Assembly: GCA_951812575.1 (NCBI GenBank)
Contig: OX638322.1
Coordinates: forward strand, 1,363,925 to 1,427,924
Source of the DNA: Candidatus Binatia bacterium
Lineage (GTDB): Bacteria; Desulfobacterota; Binatia; Bin18
Direction of reading: 5' to 3'
Length of the DNA stretch: 64,000 nucleotides
Shown here: positions 8,966 to 17,368 of the stretch, piece by piece
Layout: each line of letters starts with the position of its first letter
Position numbering within the stretch: position 1 is the first letter of the stretch
Position numbers and translations under genes: made by a program
The notes under the pieces: generated by a model
Told to the model about the DNA's origin: nothing
What the model saw: the letters and a program-made list of their open reading frames with translations, nothing else
Databases searched by the model: none

Positions 8966-11338
8966 ATGTTCAACGCTCAATGTTCCACGAATTCTCGCTT
9001 CGTTTCTGTCGCCCTTCCACTCCCCATCAGTAGAAGGAACGAATTGATTTATCGCGTTCCGGACGCTCTTCTCTCACGGGCCCAAGAGGGAGTTCGCGTT
9101 GTTGTTCCCGTAAGTAGCCGAAAAATAACAGGAATCATCGTTGGCCAATCCTCTCATCCTGGTGACATTCATTCTCAAAAAGTAAAGGATATTCTTGATA
9201 TTATAGATGAAGTCCCTATTTTTTCTCAAGACATGAAAAATGTTTGGGAGTGGATAGCGCATTATTATTTTTCTTCGTCTGGCGCCGTGTTGCAGACCAT
9301 TCTTCCTCGGACAGTACGTCATCAGAGTACAACATCCGTCGCATTGCCGAAAAAGAAAGGAGGGAGAAAAAAGCCGAATACGGAAGACGATCGGAGGAAG
9401 CAACTTCTTGTTGACCGTCTGAAAGAGGGTGAGAAAGAACTGCTAGCATACATCACAGAAAAGAAGAGAGCGAGCGTGAAGACCTTGCATCGACGCTTCC
9501 CTCAGTTAGCCACGAGAGGAACGCTTCAACATCTCGAATCACTGAATTTGATTCGTCTGGCGGAGTCCTTCCCCCGGCCGCGTACTATCACTGAATCCAA
9601 TGAATCCATAGCGATGGCAGGGGCTTACGCTGAAGAGAGTACTCATGATTCCGGGGATAACGGCGAGCAGACCCAGTGGGACAGACTCTCTTTGACATCT
9701 GCCCAGCAAAACGCACAAAGTGAGGTGGAAAATGCCCTGAAAAAGGGGGAATTTCGCGTCTTTCTGCTGCACGGTGTCACCGGGAGCGGGAAAACCGAGG
9801 TCTACCTCAGGGCGGCTCGCTATGCCGTGAGCCAAGACAAAAGTGCGCTCTTTCTCGTCCCGGAGATAGCTCTGACCCACCAACTCGTCGCTCAGGTCCG
9901 GCAGCGTTTTGGTGGGAGTGTCGCCGTACTCCACAGCGCCATGACTGGTAAAGAACGCTGGGACGAGTGGAAACGGATTGCCCGTAGAGAAATAGCCGTT
10001 GTTGTTGGCGCACGTTCCGCTATCTTCGCTCCTTTGATGAATCTTGGATTGATTATTGTCGATGAGGAACATGAAACGGCCTACAAACAGGAAGATGGCA
10101 TACGCTATAATGCGAGAGATATCGCTATTGTACGGGGTAAAATGTCGTCCTGTACTGTAATTTTAGGATCTGCGACTCCATCCCTGGAAAGTTATACCCA
10201 TAGTCAAACGCAGCATTATACGGCCCTGACTCTGCCAACTCGTGTGGCCGCGCGTCCATTACCCAAGGTTGAGATTATCGATCTCCGCCGGGAGGCTCGC
10301 TCAGGAAAAACCGCCCCTATTTTTTCAACCCGCTTGCAACATGCGCTGTGGACGAACTATCAAGCCGGCAAGCAAAGCGTCTTGTTTCTGAATCGGCGCG
10401 GGTATGCGAATTACCTGCAATGCCGCCTGTGTGGCGAGACGCTCTCGTGTCCGCACTGTAGCGTCAGCCTGACGTTCCATCTTCAGCGAAAGATATTGTG
10501 CTGTCATTACTGTGGCTTTACCCGGCGCAGCCTAGAGATCTGCCCAACCTGCAAAGAGCCCGCGCTCGACGGGAGTGGGGTCGGGACAGAGCAGGTCGAG
10601 GATGCCCTGAAACATCTGCTGCCCGAGGTTCGTATTGCCCGGCTGGACCGCGACACCGTGAAGCGCCGCGGAACGCTTGATCGTGTGCTGCGGGCATGGC
10701 GAGCGCATGAGTTCGACGTGTTAATCGGAACGCAAATGGTCGCCAAGGGGCACGATGTCCCGGGCGTCACGCTGGTTGGCGTGATCCTGGCCGATGTGAC
10801 GCTCAACCGGCCGGACTTCCGAGCCGCGGAACGGACTTTTCAATTACTCACCCAAGTTGCGGGTCGGGCCGGCCGTGGGCAAGACCTTGGAACCGTGATC
10901 ATTCAGACGTATGCCCCGAGGCACTACAGCATCCAATGCGCCGCCCGGCATGACTTCACCCGCTTTGCCGCCCAAGAGCAGCGCTATCGTAAACAGCTTG
11001 GCTATCCACCTTTTACCCGTTTGATTAATGTGCGCTTCGAGGGACGAGACGGACAACAGGTCGAGGCGACGGCTTCCCTCTTTTTACAGCAGGTTGAACA
11101 GGCCCGACAGTCCGAGGAATTTACATCTGCAGGAGCCGCAGGTCTCCAGATATTGGGCCCCGCACCTGCCCCTATTGAACGCATCAAGGGACGGGAGCGC
11201 TGGCAGTTGCTGGTCAAGGGTCCCGACCGTCCATTGCTACACGCCCTCATAGACAAGGCGCGCGGCACTTTTGAGCAGGCCAAGCCGCCCCGCACCGTGC
11301 GGACAATCATTGATGTCGATCCGTATAGCGTGGTATAG
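8966..11338 (+). CDS. priA: Primosomal replication-restart helicase PriA
   Basis: 3'-to-5' superfamily 2 helicase that reloads the replisome at stalled forks. 790 residues, somewhat longer than the usual ~730. Domains: N-terminal 3' DNA-binding domain (residues ~12-110), winged helix, then the helicase core. Walker A GVTGSGKT is at 270-277 and the DEEH box at 366-369. The zinc-binding insertion starts at Cys486 with a CxxC...CxxC array (CRLCGETLSCPHC, CCHYCG, CPTC), and VAGRAGRG is motif VI. The residue 130-245 region is expanded and Lys/Glu-rich. The start could be slightly downstream, since conserved homology begins near ALPLP. Confidence 0.96.
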   Translation: MFNAQCSTNSRFVSVALPLPISRRNELIYRVPDALLSRAQEGVRVVVPVSSRKITGIIVGQSSHPGDIHSQKVKDILDIIDEVPIFSQDMKNVWEWIAHYYFSSSGAVLQTILPRTVRHQSTTSVALPKKKGGRKKPNTEDDRRKQLLVDRLKEGEKELLAYITEKKRASVKTLHRRFPQLATRGTLQHLESLNLIRLAESFPRPRTITESNESIAMAGAYAEESTHDSGDNGEQTQWDRLSLTSAQQNAQSEVENALKKGEFRVFLLHGVTGSGKTEVYLRAARYAVSQDKSALFLVPEIALTHQLVAQVRQRFGGSVAVLHSAMTGKERWDEWKRIARREIAVVVGARSAIFAPLMNLGLIIVDEEHETAYKQEDGIRYNARDIAIVRGKMSSCTVILGSATPSLESYTHSQTQHYTALTLPTRVAARPLPKVEIIDLRREARSGKTAPIFSTRLQHALWTNYQAGKQSVLFLNRRGYANYLQCRLCGETLSCPHCSVSLTFHLQRKILCCHYCGFTRRSLEICPTCKEPALDGSGVGTEQVEDALKHLLPEVRIARLDRDTVKRRGTLDRVLRAWRAHEFDVLIGTQMVAKGHDVPGVTLVGVILADVTLNRPDFRAAERTFQLLTQVAGRAGRGQDLGTVIIQTYAPRHYSIQCAARHDFTRFAAQEQRYRKQLGYPPFTRLINVRFEGRDGQQVEATASLFLQQVEQARQSEEFTSAGAAGLQILGPAPAPIERIKGRERWQLLVKGPDRPLLHALIDKARGTFEQAKPPRTVRTIIDVDPYSVV

Positions 11339-11347
11339 AGAACAGCC

Positions 11348-11893
11348 ATGATTCGCGAGATTCTGACCTTCCCGGACCTCCGCCTCAAAAAAGCGGCCAG
11401 CGAAGTCAAAAATATGGACGGCAGCCTGGAGACGCTGGTCGAGGATATGGTCCAAACCATGTATGCCGCCCCAGGTATCGGACTGGCAGCGACCCAGGTC
11501 GGTTCGCAGGACCGCATTGTAGTCCTTGATGTCAATCGGGAAGAAAAAGGCAAAGACCTGCTCAAGCTGGTGAACCCCAGAATCACGGCAAGAGAAGGCT
11601 CAATCGTCTGGGAAGAAGGGTGTCTCAGTGTGGTTGACTACACGGCCGAGGTCAAACGGGCGGCCAAGATCGAGGTGAAAGCCTGGACCCTGGACCAACA
11701 GGAGATCACCGTGCAGGCCGAAGAACTCCTGGCCGTCTGCCTCCAGCACGAACTCGACCACCTCTCGGGCAAGCTCTTTATCGATCGGATCAGTCGGCTC
11801 AAACGCGAACTCTACTCGCGGCGGGTCAAAAAATTGATCCGCGAAGGACGGCCGCTCGAACGGAGCAAAACGCCTGAGTCAACCGGAATCTGA
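11348..11893 (+). CDS. def: Peptide deformylase
   Basis: Removes the N-formyl group from nascent proteins. 181 residues. All three metal/active-site motifs are present: GIGLAATQVG (motif 1), EEGCLSV (motif 2, metal Cys) and HELDHLSG (motif 3, two His ligands and catalytic Glu). It begins 9 bp after priA and is followed by fmt, the normal def-fmt pairing in which Fmt adds the group Def removes. Confidence 0.96.
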   Translation: MIREILTFPDLRLKKAASEVKNMDGSLETLVEDMVQTMYAAPGIGLAATQVGSQDRIVVLDVNREEKGKDLLKLVNPRITAREGSIVWEEGCLSVVDYTAEVKRAAKIEVKAWTLDQQEITVQAEELLAVCLQHELDHLSGKLFIDRISRLKRELYSRRVKKLIREGRPLERSKTPESTGI

Positions 11894-11953
11894 GTTTCCT
11901 TCACCCCACCCCCTCATTCCCAATCCCTCCCGCCAGCGAGGAATCCGCCCGAG

Positions 11954-12928
11954 ATGTCCACATCGCTTTCCCCGCCCCTCCCGGCCCGGCCGTTGCGGCT
12001 GGTCTTCATGGGAACGCCAGAGTTTGCCGTACCGGCGCTCCAAGCCCTGCTTGAGAGCGAGGACACCGTGGTCGGGGTAGTGTGTCAGCCGGACAAACCT
12101 GCCGGAAGACGGCTGGACATGCACGCGCCGCCCGTCAAGGACTGCGCCCGCGCTCACGCCGTGCCGGTCTTTCAGCCACAAAAGATTCGCACCCCTGAGG
12201 CGCTGGAACATCTCCACGGCTGGCGGCCTGACCTCATTGTTGTTGCCGCCTATGGCAAGATCATTCCCAAGACGATGCTGGACCTGCCGCCCGGTGGCTG
12301 TATCAACATTCATGCCTCGCTCTTACCCAAATATCGTGGGGCCGCGCCCATGCAGTGGGCCATTGCCCGAGGCGAGACGCACTCGGGTGTCACGATCATG
12401 CAGGTGAGCGAGCAGTTGGACGCCGGTGATATTCTGCTTCAGAAGTCAGTCGCCCTGAAACCGGACGAAACGGGCGGCAGCCTCCACGACACCCTTGCGG
12501 TGCTTGGCGCACAGGCGCTGCTGGAAGCAATGACTCTGTTCAAACAGGGGAAACTCGTTGCAACGCCCCAAGATAAAGCGGCCGTTACCTACGCTCCGTT
12601 ACTAAAAAAAGAGGACGGAGAGATCGACTGGACCCATAGCGCGGTTAGCATCGAACGCCGCATCCGCGCCTTTCATCCCTGGCCGTCCTCCTTCACCTGG
12701 TTGGGAAACAAACGGCTGAAAATCCTGGCCGCTCGCCTGAGCACGGTTGAAGTTTCCGCCGCTCCCGGCACCGTTATCGACCGGCAAGACAAAGGGCTCA
12801 CCGTCGCCACCGGCCAAGGCAGCCTCACCCTAAACACCGTGCAACTCGAAGGCAAAAAGGCTATGCCCATAGCCGCCTTCCTCGCTGGCCACGCCCTCAA
12901 GCCCGGTGACCGCCTCGGCCGAAATTGA
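11954..12928 (+). CDS. fmt: Methionyl-tRNA formyltransferase
   Basis: Formylates initiator Met-tRNA using 10-formyl-THF. 324 residues, normal length. It has the N-terminal formyltransferase domain with FMGTPEFAVPALQALL, the active-site/folate stretch NIHASLLPKYRGAAPMQWAI, GVTIMQVSEQLDAGDIL, and a C-terminal OB-like domain from about residue 210. It forms an operon with priA and def (60-bp gap after def). Confidence 0.96.
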   Translation: MSTSLSPPLPARPLRLVFMGTPEFAVPALQALLESEDTVVGVVCQPDKPAGRRLDMHAPPVKDCARAHAVPVFQPQKIRTPEALEHLHGWRPDLIVVAAYGKIIPKTMLDLPPGGCINIHASLLPKYRGAAPMQWAIARGETHSGVTIMQVSEQLDAGDILLQKSVALKPDETGGSLHDTLAVLGAQALLEAMTLFKQGKLVATPQDKAAVTYAPLLKKEDGEIDWTHSAVSIERRIRAFHPWPSSFTWLGNKRLKILAARLSTVEVSAAPGTVIDRQDKGLTVATGQGSLTLNTVQLEGKKAMPIAAFLAGHALKPGDRLGRN

Positions 12929-12966
12929 CAACCTATTGGCTATTTGTCTTCATTATCCCTGAAAAG

Positions 12967-13003
12967 CTCTCCCCACCTACAGACAAGTTTTCCCGGAGGA
13001 GAG
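12967..13003 (+). terminator. Weak hairpin after fmt
   Basis: CTCTCC (12967-12972) can pair with GGAGAG (12998-13003) across a 25-nt loop, followed by ACTATCTTTT. It is positioned to end the priA-def-fmt transcript, but the stem is short and the loop is long. Confidence 0.25.
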
Positions 13004-13012
13004 ACTATCTTT

Positions 13013-13599
13013 TCACCTACGTATAGGCGCATGCCGCGACAGAAGGTATAGACACCCAATTGCTGCAAGAAAAGACAAGAGCGCTTCCAGAGGGTGTTCA
13101 CGAAGCTTAGCTAAAAGAATGGAAAGGTGGATAAGGACTGGACATATGAATTTGAGAGTTACTAACGCTGGCGCTCCAAAAAACAATATCCAGTTAAACA
13201 GGAGATCATAAAGCTGCCTTTCTGAGCCTGTCCCAACTTCGCCGGGATTAACTTCAGAGTGAAAAATTTCTTCCTGATCTACATTGAGTATCTGGGAAGC
13301 TTCTTGGGCAATGCGACTATTTATAATGTGAGATAATTGCCCGATTTCAAGATCTTCACGGTAAGAGAACATCAACGCCAGTGCGCTACTTATCCACAAT
13401 CCCATTATCCAAATGCCGATAATCCAGTGGGGGAGGTTGCGGCCTTAAAGGTAAAAGCCAGAATAGCTATGAAGGCAGCCAACACGAAATGCTGCAAAGT
13501 TGCACGTCTCCTGATTTCCTCCTTGAGCGAAGAAAAGTCGGCTAACAGGCAGTCGAGAGATTTTTTCTTTCCTCTTCCATACGCTTCACTGAACTCGCT
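13013..13599 (-). pseudogene. Frameshifted membrane protein gene
   Basis: Two minus-strand frames appear to be one gene. The upstream frame (13599 to a stop at 13405-13407) encodes a helical segment with LKEEIRRRATLQHFVLAAF and one membrane helix. The downstream frame, open from 13444 and ending at 13013, encodes two or three more helices (WIIGIWIMGLWISSALAL..., YDLLFNWILFFGAPALVTL, PLEALLSFLAAIGCLYLL). A single shift between 13444 and 13408 would join them. The upstream frame has no ATG; a nearby ATG (near 13580) enters it only after a second shift, plausibly in an A run around 13562. The predicted fold (short coil then several helices) is plausible for one membrane protein. This could be real decay or sequencing error at a homopolymer. 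Confidence 0.5.
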
Positions 13600-14031
13600 C
13601 TATGGGGCTAATAATCGCAGGGTTTCCTCACTACTCAGTACAGTAAAGGGCATCTCAGGCAACGCTTTGAGGAAATCACGGCTCTCAGACACCAAGTAGG
13701 AAATGGCAGCTCCCTCAAGGTGAGCCGAAATGACGGCATCTCCCTTCTTTGCCCCGCGTTGCTCCCACTGTCTGACGAGGTCTAGCCGGGCGGGGGTGTA
13801 ATCCCAGGTCGCGGTTCGGGCTCTCGTCAGGGCGAGGACGACCCGTCTCATTTCTCCAGCAGTAAGGTTTCGCTGTAATTCCAGAAAAATCTGGAGCGGC
13901 ATGTAAATCCGGAGGTCTGGGAGTTTGTCGAAAAGCAGGGTTTCGCAGGCAGGATAGGTGGGCTCTTTGCGCAGAGCAAAAATCCACACCTTTGTAGCTA
14001 TAGCGACCGCCTCATCCCGGATAGAGGTCAC
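13600..14031 (-). pseudogene. PIN-domain toxin (VapC-like), probably inactive
   Basis: Frame of 143 codons from a GTG at 14031, with PIN-like features: VWIFALRK where active members have DTNVW, and near the end KKGDAVISAHLEGAAISYLVSESRDFL, matching the DxxxAA...A..LVTxN.xDF half. The first catalytic Asp is missing: the sequence reads IATKVW. The upstream antitoxin stop overlaps an ATG as ATGA (14012-14015), the classic coupled toxin start, but that ATG runs into a stop after five codons; a one-base shift would connect it to the PIN frame. The GTG start used here would lie inside the antitoxin gene. This looks like a toxin that has been frameshifted and lost active-site residues. Confidence 0.6.
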
Positions 14032-14305
14032 GGGCGATCTGCTCCCGAAGGTCGCTGAGTTCTTGTCTCACAGCGTCGGCAGACTGAGACAGTTTCCCTT
14101 CTCGTGCCAAGCGAGCGCGGTAGTCTTGGGAAACCTGTTCCAGTGTTTCTCGGGTGCTTGCATGGCTATCCAGCCCCTCAACAATTAAGCTATCCAGGAG
14201 GTCTTCAACCGGGCGGTGTTCCATGCGCGCGGCTTGTTGTATCTGCTCATACCTGTCTTTTGACAGCCGCAGAGTCACTTCCACTGTTTGGTCACCGCTG
14301 CTCAT
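14012..14305 (-). CDS. Antitoxin-like protein upstream of PIN toxin
   Basis: 97 residues. It begins with an Arg/Thr-rich ribbon-helix-helix-like segment (VEVTLRLSKDRYEQIQQAARME), followed by a helical, charged C-terminus of the kind that wraps a PIN toxin. Its stop overlaps an ATG of the toxin reading (ATGA at 14012-14015). Family assignment rests on layout and composition, not on a clear named domain. If the downstream toxin is dead, this may now be an orphan antitoxin. Confidence 0.6.
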   Translation of the reverse strand: MSSGDQTVEVTLRLSKDRYEQIQQAARMEHRPVEDLLDSLIVEGLDSHASTRETLEQVSQDYRARLAREGKLSQSADAVRQELSDLREQIARDLYPG

Positions 14306-14669
14306 TGGACACTCCTTTGGATAGTAAGAGTCTCGCGCACGCCTTTTCTCCAGGATTGAGAAATGAAGATACTGAGCGTACTAGGGCGTGTTCACACTAA
14401 ACATGCCGCGGTATGCACCTGTAGTGGTTCGATGCGCTGGCCACCCCAAGATGTGTCGTGGGGAATGTGCAGGAGTGGTAGCGGAATAGGCATGATCAAT
14501 GAATTCAATAAGTTATAGCGTTAACAGGCCCTAGAAGCCGTCAAGCTGAATTGTCTCTACTGTTGACGGGCGGGCAGGGGATGTGAAAGACAGACACAGC
14601 AGTATCGAGAATGTCAGATCAAGTCAGAATGTGATTCTTATACTGCTGAAAGCCGGAAGGAGAACGACT
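14306..14669. other. Intergenic region upstream of the cyclase-UGSC operon
   Basis: 364 bp with no supported gene. It should hold the divergent promoters of the antitoxin and of the cyclase operon. TTGACG near 14562 could be a -35 element, but no good -10 follows at the right spacing. The ribosome site GGAAGGAG of the cyclase gene is at its right end. Confidence 0.5.
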
Positions 14670-15623
14670 ATGGCAAAGCAATTCTCGATGGACGATGTCA
14701 AGGCACTAGCCGAGAAATACAAGAATTGGGGCAAGTGGGGACCCGACGATCAGCTTGGCACCCTCAATTATATTACCCCGCAAAAACTCATCGACGCTTC
14801 CCGGCTGGTCAAGCAGGGCAAGCTGATCTCCCTGGCCATCCCGTTTGATGACAAGGGCCCTCAGACCGGTTCGTTCGGACGCTTCAACCCGATCCACTTC
14901 ATGCTCCAGGATGGCGGAGATATCAGCGTTGGCGCGCAGGACCATATCCCCAATCTTCAATACACGGACGACGCCGTGACCATGCCGCTCCAGTGCGCTA
15001 CGCAGTGGGACGCGCTGGCCCATATCCTGTACCAGGGCAAAATGTATAACGGCTATGCAGCCAGTGAAATCAACAGCACCGGTGCCAAGAAAAACGGTAT
15101 GGAAAACGCGAAAGATAAAATCGCCACGCGCGGCGTGCTGCTTGATATTCCGCGTTACAAAGGCAAGCAGTGGCTCGACCCAGGCGAGGCTATTTATCCC
15201 GCGGACCTCGACGGGGCCGCGGAGATGGGCAATGTTAGCGTTGGGACGGGTGATATTGTCCTGATTCGGACCGGCCAGATTGGCCAGGTTCGAGCCGAGG
15301 GTAGCTGGGGTGAATACAGCGGTGGCTCAGCCCCCGGCCTTGGCGTGGATTGCGCCACCTGGATTTGTGAAAAAGAAATCGCCGGCTATGCCACGGACAC
15401 CTGGGGAACCGAGGTTATTCCCAATGAAACGTCGGAGATCTTTCAACCCCTGCATATGATCTTGATTGTCCATGCCGGTGTACTGGTGGGTGAGATCTTT
15501 GATCTTGAAGGGCTGGCCGAGGACTGTGCCAACGACGGCGTCTACGAGTGTATGTTTGTGGCTCCGCCGCTGCCGATCACCGGTGCCGTCGGCTCGCCGA
15601 TCAATCCGCAAGCCATCAAATAG
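14670..15623 (+). CDS. Cyclase-family (kynurenine formamidase-like) hydrolase
   Basis: 317 residues of the cyclase fold (PF04199), metal-dependent amide/ester hydrolases related to arylformamidase. It begins MAKQFSMDDVKALAEKYKNWG. The PDDQLGTLNYIT segment and TQWDALAHILYQGKMYNG correspond to the family's HxGTHxDxxxH-type metal site, in the divergent TQWDxLxH form. ATG 14670 is chosen over 14583 because GGAAGGAG precedes it by a normal distance. It is the first gene of an operon with the next two, 14 bp before the next start. The substrate is unknown; the pairing with a UGSC protein may point to thiol or thioester chemistry, which is inference. Confidence 0.85.
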   Translation: MAKQFSMDDVKALAEKYKNWGKWGPDDQLGTLNYITPQKLIDASRLVKQGKLISLAIPFDDKGPQTGSFGRFNPIHFMLQDGGDISVGAQDHIPNLQYTDDAVTMPLQCATQWDALAHILYQGKMYNGYAASEINSTGAKKNGMENAKDKIATRGVLLDIPRYKGKQWLDPGEAIYPADLDGAAEMGNVSVGTGDIVLIRTGQIGQVRAEGSWGEYSGGSAPGLGVDCATWICEKEIAGYATDTWGTEVIPNETSEIFQPLHMILIVHAGVLVGEIFDLEGLAEDCANDGVYECMFVAPPLPITGAVGSPINPQAIK

Positions 15624-15637
15624 TCTGGAGAATTGTT

Positions 15638-16723
15638 ATGCCAGAAGCGGCTGATTTACACTCCCAGCGCATTCAGGCTCAAGATGACCCAGTTGAACTG
15701 CTCTACGAGCGCGGGGTCACCGACGGCCTGCCCGTTGTGCCGCCGACCGAAGAGCGTGTCACGCGCATGCTGGCGGCAACGAACCGTGACCCCCAGGAGA
15801 TCATTGGCGAAATCGGACCAAACTACGGTCGGGCCAGCGTCGAGAAGATTGCGATTAATGCGGTCATGGCCGGCTGCCACCCTTTGTATTTCCCGGTAGT
15901 GCTGGCTGGGGTTGAGGCCATGTGCGAAGAGCAGTTCTGCATACACGGCATCAATGTCACAACCTTCTCGGCCACGCCTATGGCCATCATCAACGGACCG
16001 ATGCGCCATGAGATCGGTATCAACTGTGGCCATAACGCCCTTGGCCACGGCTTTCGAGCCAATGCCACCATAGGCCGGGCGCTACGGTTGATCATCATCA
16101 ACATCGGTGGGGCCAAGCCGCACGAGATTACCAAGGCGACCATGGGCCATCCGGCACAGTACACATTTTGCGTGGGAGAGAATGAAGAAGACAGCCCGTG
16201 GGAGCCCCTCCACGTGGAAAAAGGCTATACCGCCGACCAAAGTACGATTACCCTCTTTGGCGGTCACTCACCCATGCAGATCAACGACCACGCCAGCCGC
16301 AGTGCGGAACAATTGGCCCTGTCACTCGGCTGGACCATGGCTGCGCTGTGGAATCATAAAAACTATCCGCTGTTCTCCGATAGCGTACTGGTGGTAGGCC
16401 CTGAACACGCTAAAACGTTTGGCCAAGACGGCTGGTCCAAGAACGACCTGCGCCAATTTCTGTACGAAAAGATTCGGCGGCCTTTGCGCGAACTCCGTCC
16501 CGGTGTCAACGGCGGTGAGGGCGTGGGGGTCAGCATGCTGCGCACACCGAAGAAAGACCGTGAGCCCCCAACCGATGACACGCTCTTTCCGAAGTTCCCT
16601 AAAGCGGAGAACATTGTTATTATCGTAGCCGGCGGCACGGCTGGTCGATTTTCCGCTGCGGTCCAGGGTTGGGCCGGGTTTGACGCCGGCAGCCGGATTA
16701 CAACCAAGGAGATAAAAAAGTAA
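15638..16723 (+). CDS. Conserved protein of unknown function, partner of UGSC selenoprotein
   Basis: 361 residues, no named domain recognised. It starts at ATG 15638, 14 bp after the cyclase gene. The conserved-looking block ELLYERGVTDGLPVVPPTEE opens the protein, followed by GEIGPNYGRASVEKIAINAV and MAGCHPLYFPVVLAG, with a well-placed Cys and many Gly/Asn. I associate this type of protein with UGSC-family genes, often adjacent to them; that recollection could not be checked here. No signal peptide or membrane helix. It lies 14 bp before the selenoprotein start, so all three genes are probably one transcript. Confidence 0.75.
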   Translation: MPEAADLHSQRIQAQDDPVELLYERGVTDGLPVVPPTEERVTRMLAATNRDPQEIIGEIGPNYGRASVEKIAINAVMAGCHPLYFPVVLAGVEAMCEEQFCIHGINVTTFSATPMAIINGPMRHEIGINCGHNALGHGFRANATIGRALRLIIINIGGAKPHEITKATMGHPAQYTFCVGENEEDSPWEPLHVEKGYTADQSTITLFGGHSPMQINDHASRSAEQLALSLGWTMAALWNHKNYPLFSDSVLVVGPEHAKTFGQDGWSKNDLRQFLYEKIRRPLRELRPGVNGGEGVGVSMLRTPKKDREPPTDDTLFPKFPKAENIVIIVAGGTAGRFSAAVQGWAGFDAGSRITTKEIKK

Positions 16724-16737
16724 AGAGGAGGTACGCT

Positions 16738-17283
16738 ATGGGCGAGATGTTACTCGATCCGACCGATACGGTCGAACGTTCGCAAAAAGACTTTGCGCCT
16801 CGGCTGGACTCGCTGTCCGGGACAACCATCGGCTTGCTCGATATCAGCAAAGCAAAGGGTTCCTTTTTCCTCGATCGTGTCGAGGAGGTGCTCCGCGAGC
16901 AATATGGAGTCAAAGAGGTGTTGCGGCGCATGAAGCCGACGGTCACGCGACCGGCACCCGAGCCGATTCGGGTAGAACTGCGCGAAAAATGTGATGCCGT
17001 CATTGAAGCCCTCAGCGATTGAGGGGCCTGCATCTCGTGCAGTTCGCACGATGTCATCCACTTTGAAGAAAACGGTATCCCAACGGCAAACGTCACCACG
17101 ACGGAATTCATTGGTGCGGCCAACGCCCAGTGCTCTGCGCTTGGGATGGCGCAGTATCAGCCTATTCTGGTTACGCATCCGATTCAGCCCAAGACCGAGG
17201 ACGAAGTCAGAGCCTTGGCGGATCAGGTCATTGACCAGATTATCGGTAAGCTGCTCAAACATAGAGAACAGCAGGCGGCATAG
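16738..17283 (+). CDS. UGSC-family selenoprotein with in-frame TGA (Sec)
   Basis: 181 residues if TGA 17020-17022 is read as selenocysteine. The ribosome site AGAGGAGG precedes the ATG. Upstream of the TGA lie 94 codons ending ...DAVIEALSD. Reading through gives U-G-A-C-I-S-C-S, close to the U-G-S-C signature of this family, then 86 codons of ordinary protein (DVIHFEENGIPTANVTTTEF, ...VTHPIQPKTEDEVRALADQV) to TAG 17281-17283. The frame is unbroken on both sides and codon use does not change. A bSECIS-like hairpin sits 3' of the TGA. Likely a redox-active (seleno)cysteine site. Without readthrough the product would be 94 residues, lacking the motif. Confidence 0.85.
17035..17051 (+). promoter_or_regulatory. 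Putative bacterial SECIS hairpin
   Basis: Perfect 6-bp stem TCGTGC (17035-17040) / GCACGA (17046-17051) with loop AGTTC. G is the second loop base, 20 nt after the last base of the TGA. This fits the published bSECIS rule of a short apical loop with G in its first two positions, 16-37 nt from UGA. A competing stem CTGCA/TGCAG (17028-17042) shares bases and would be an alternative fold. Confidence 0.7.
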
Positions 17284-17311
17284 ACTGCGCTCACCGAGCG
17301 GCGGAGTCGGT

Positions 17312-17350
17312 AAAAAAAGAGGCAGCCCCATGTAGACTGCCTCTTTGTGT
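17312..17350. terminator. Bidirectional intrinsic terminator
   Basis: Stem AAAGAGGCAG (17316-17325) / CTGCCTCTTT (17337-17346), an 11-nt loop, an A run on the left and a T-rich tail (TTTGTGTTT) on the right. It ends the cyclase-UGSC operon and, on the other strand, the gene at 17369-17860. Confidence 0.85.
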
Positions 17351-17368
17351 TTGAAAAGAAGGGTCTTA

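Noticed and set aside
17028..17042. CTGCA/TGCAG hairpin directly after the TGA as the SECIS
   Set aside because: The loop starts only 10 nt from the TGA and lacks G in its first two positions; the 17035-17051 hairpin fits the bSECIS rule better.
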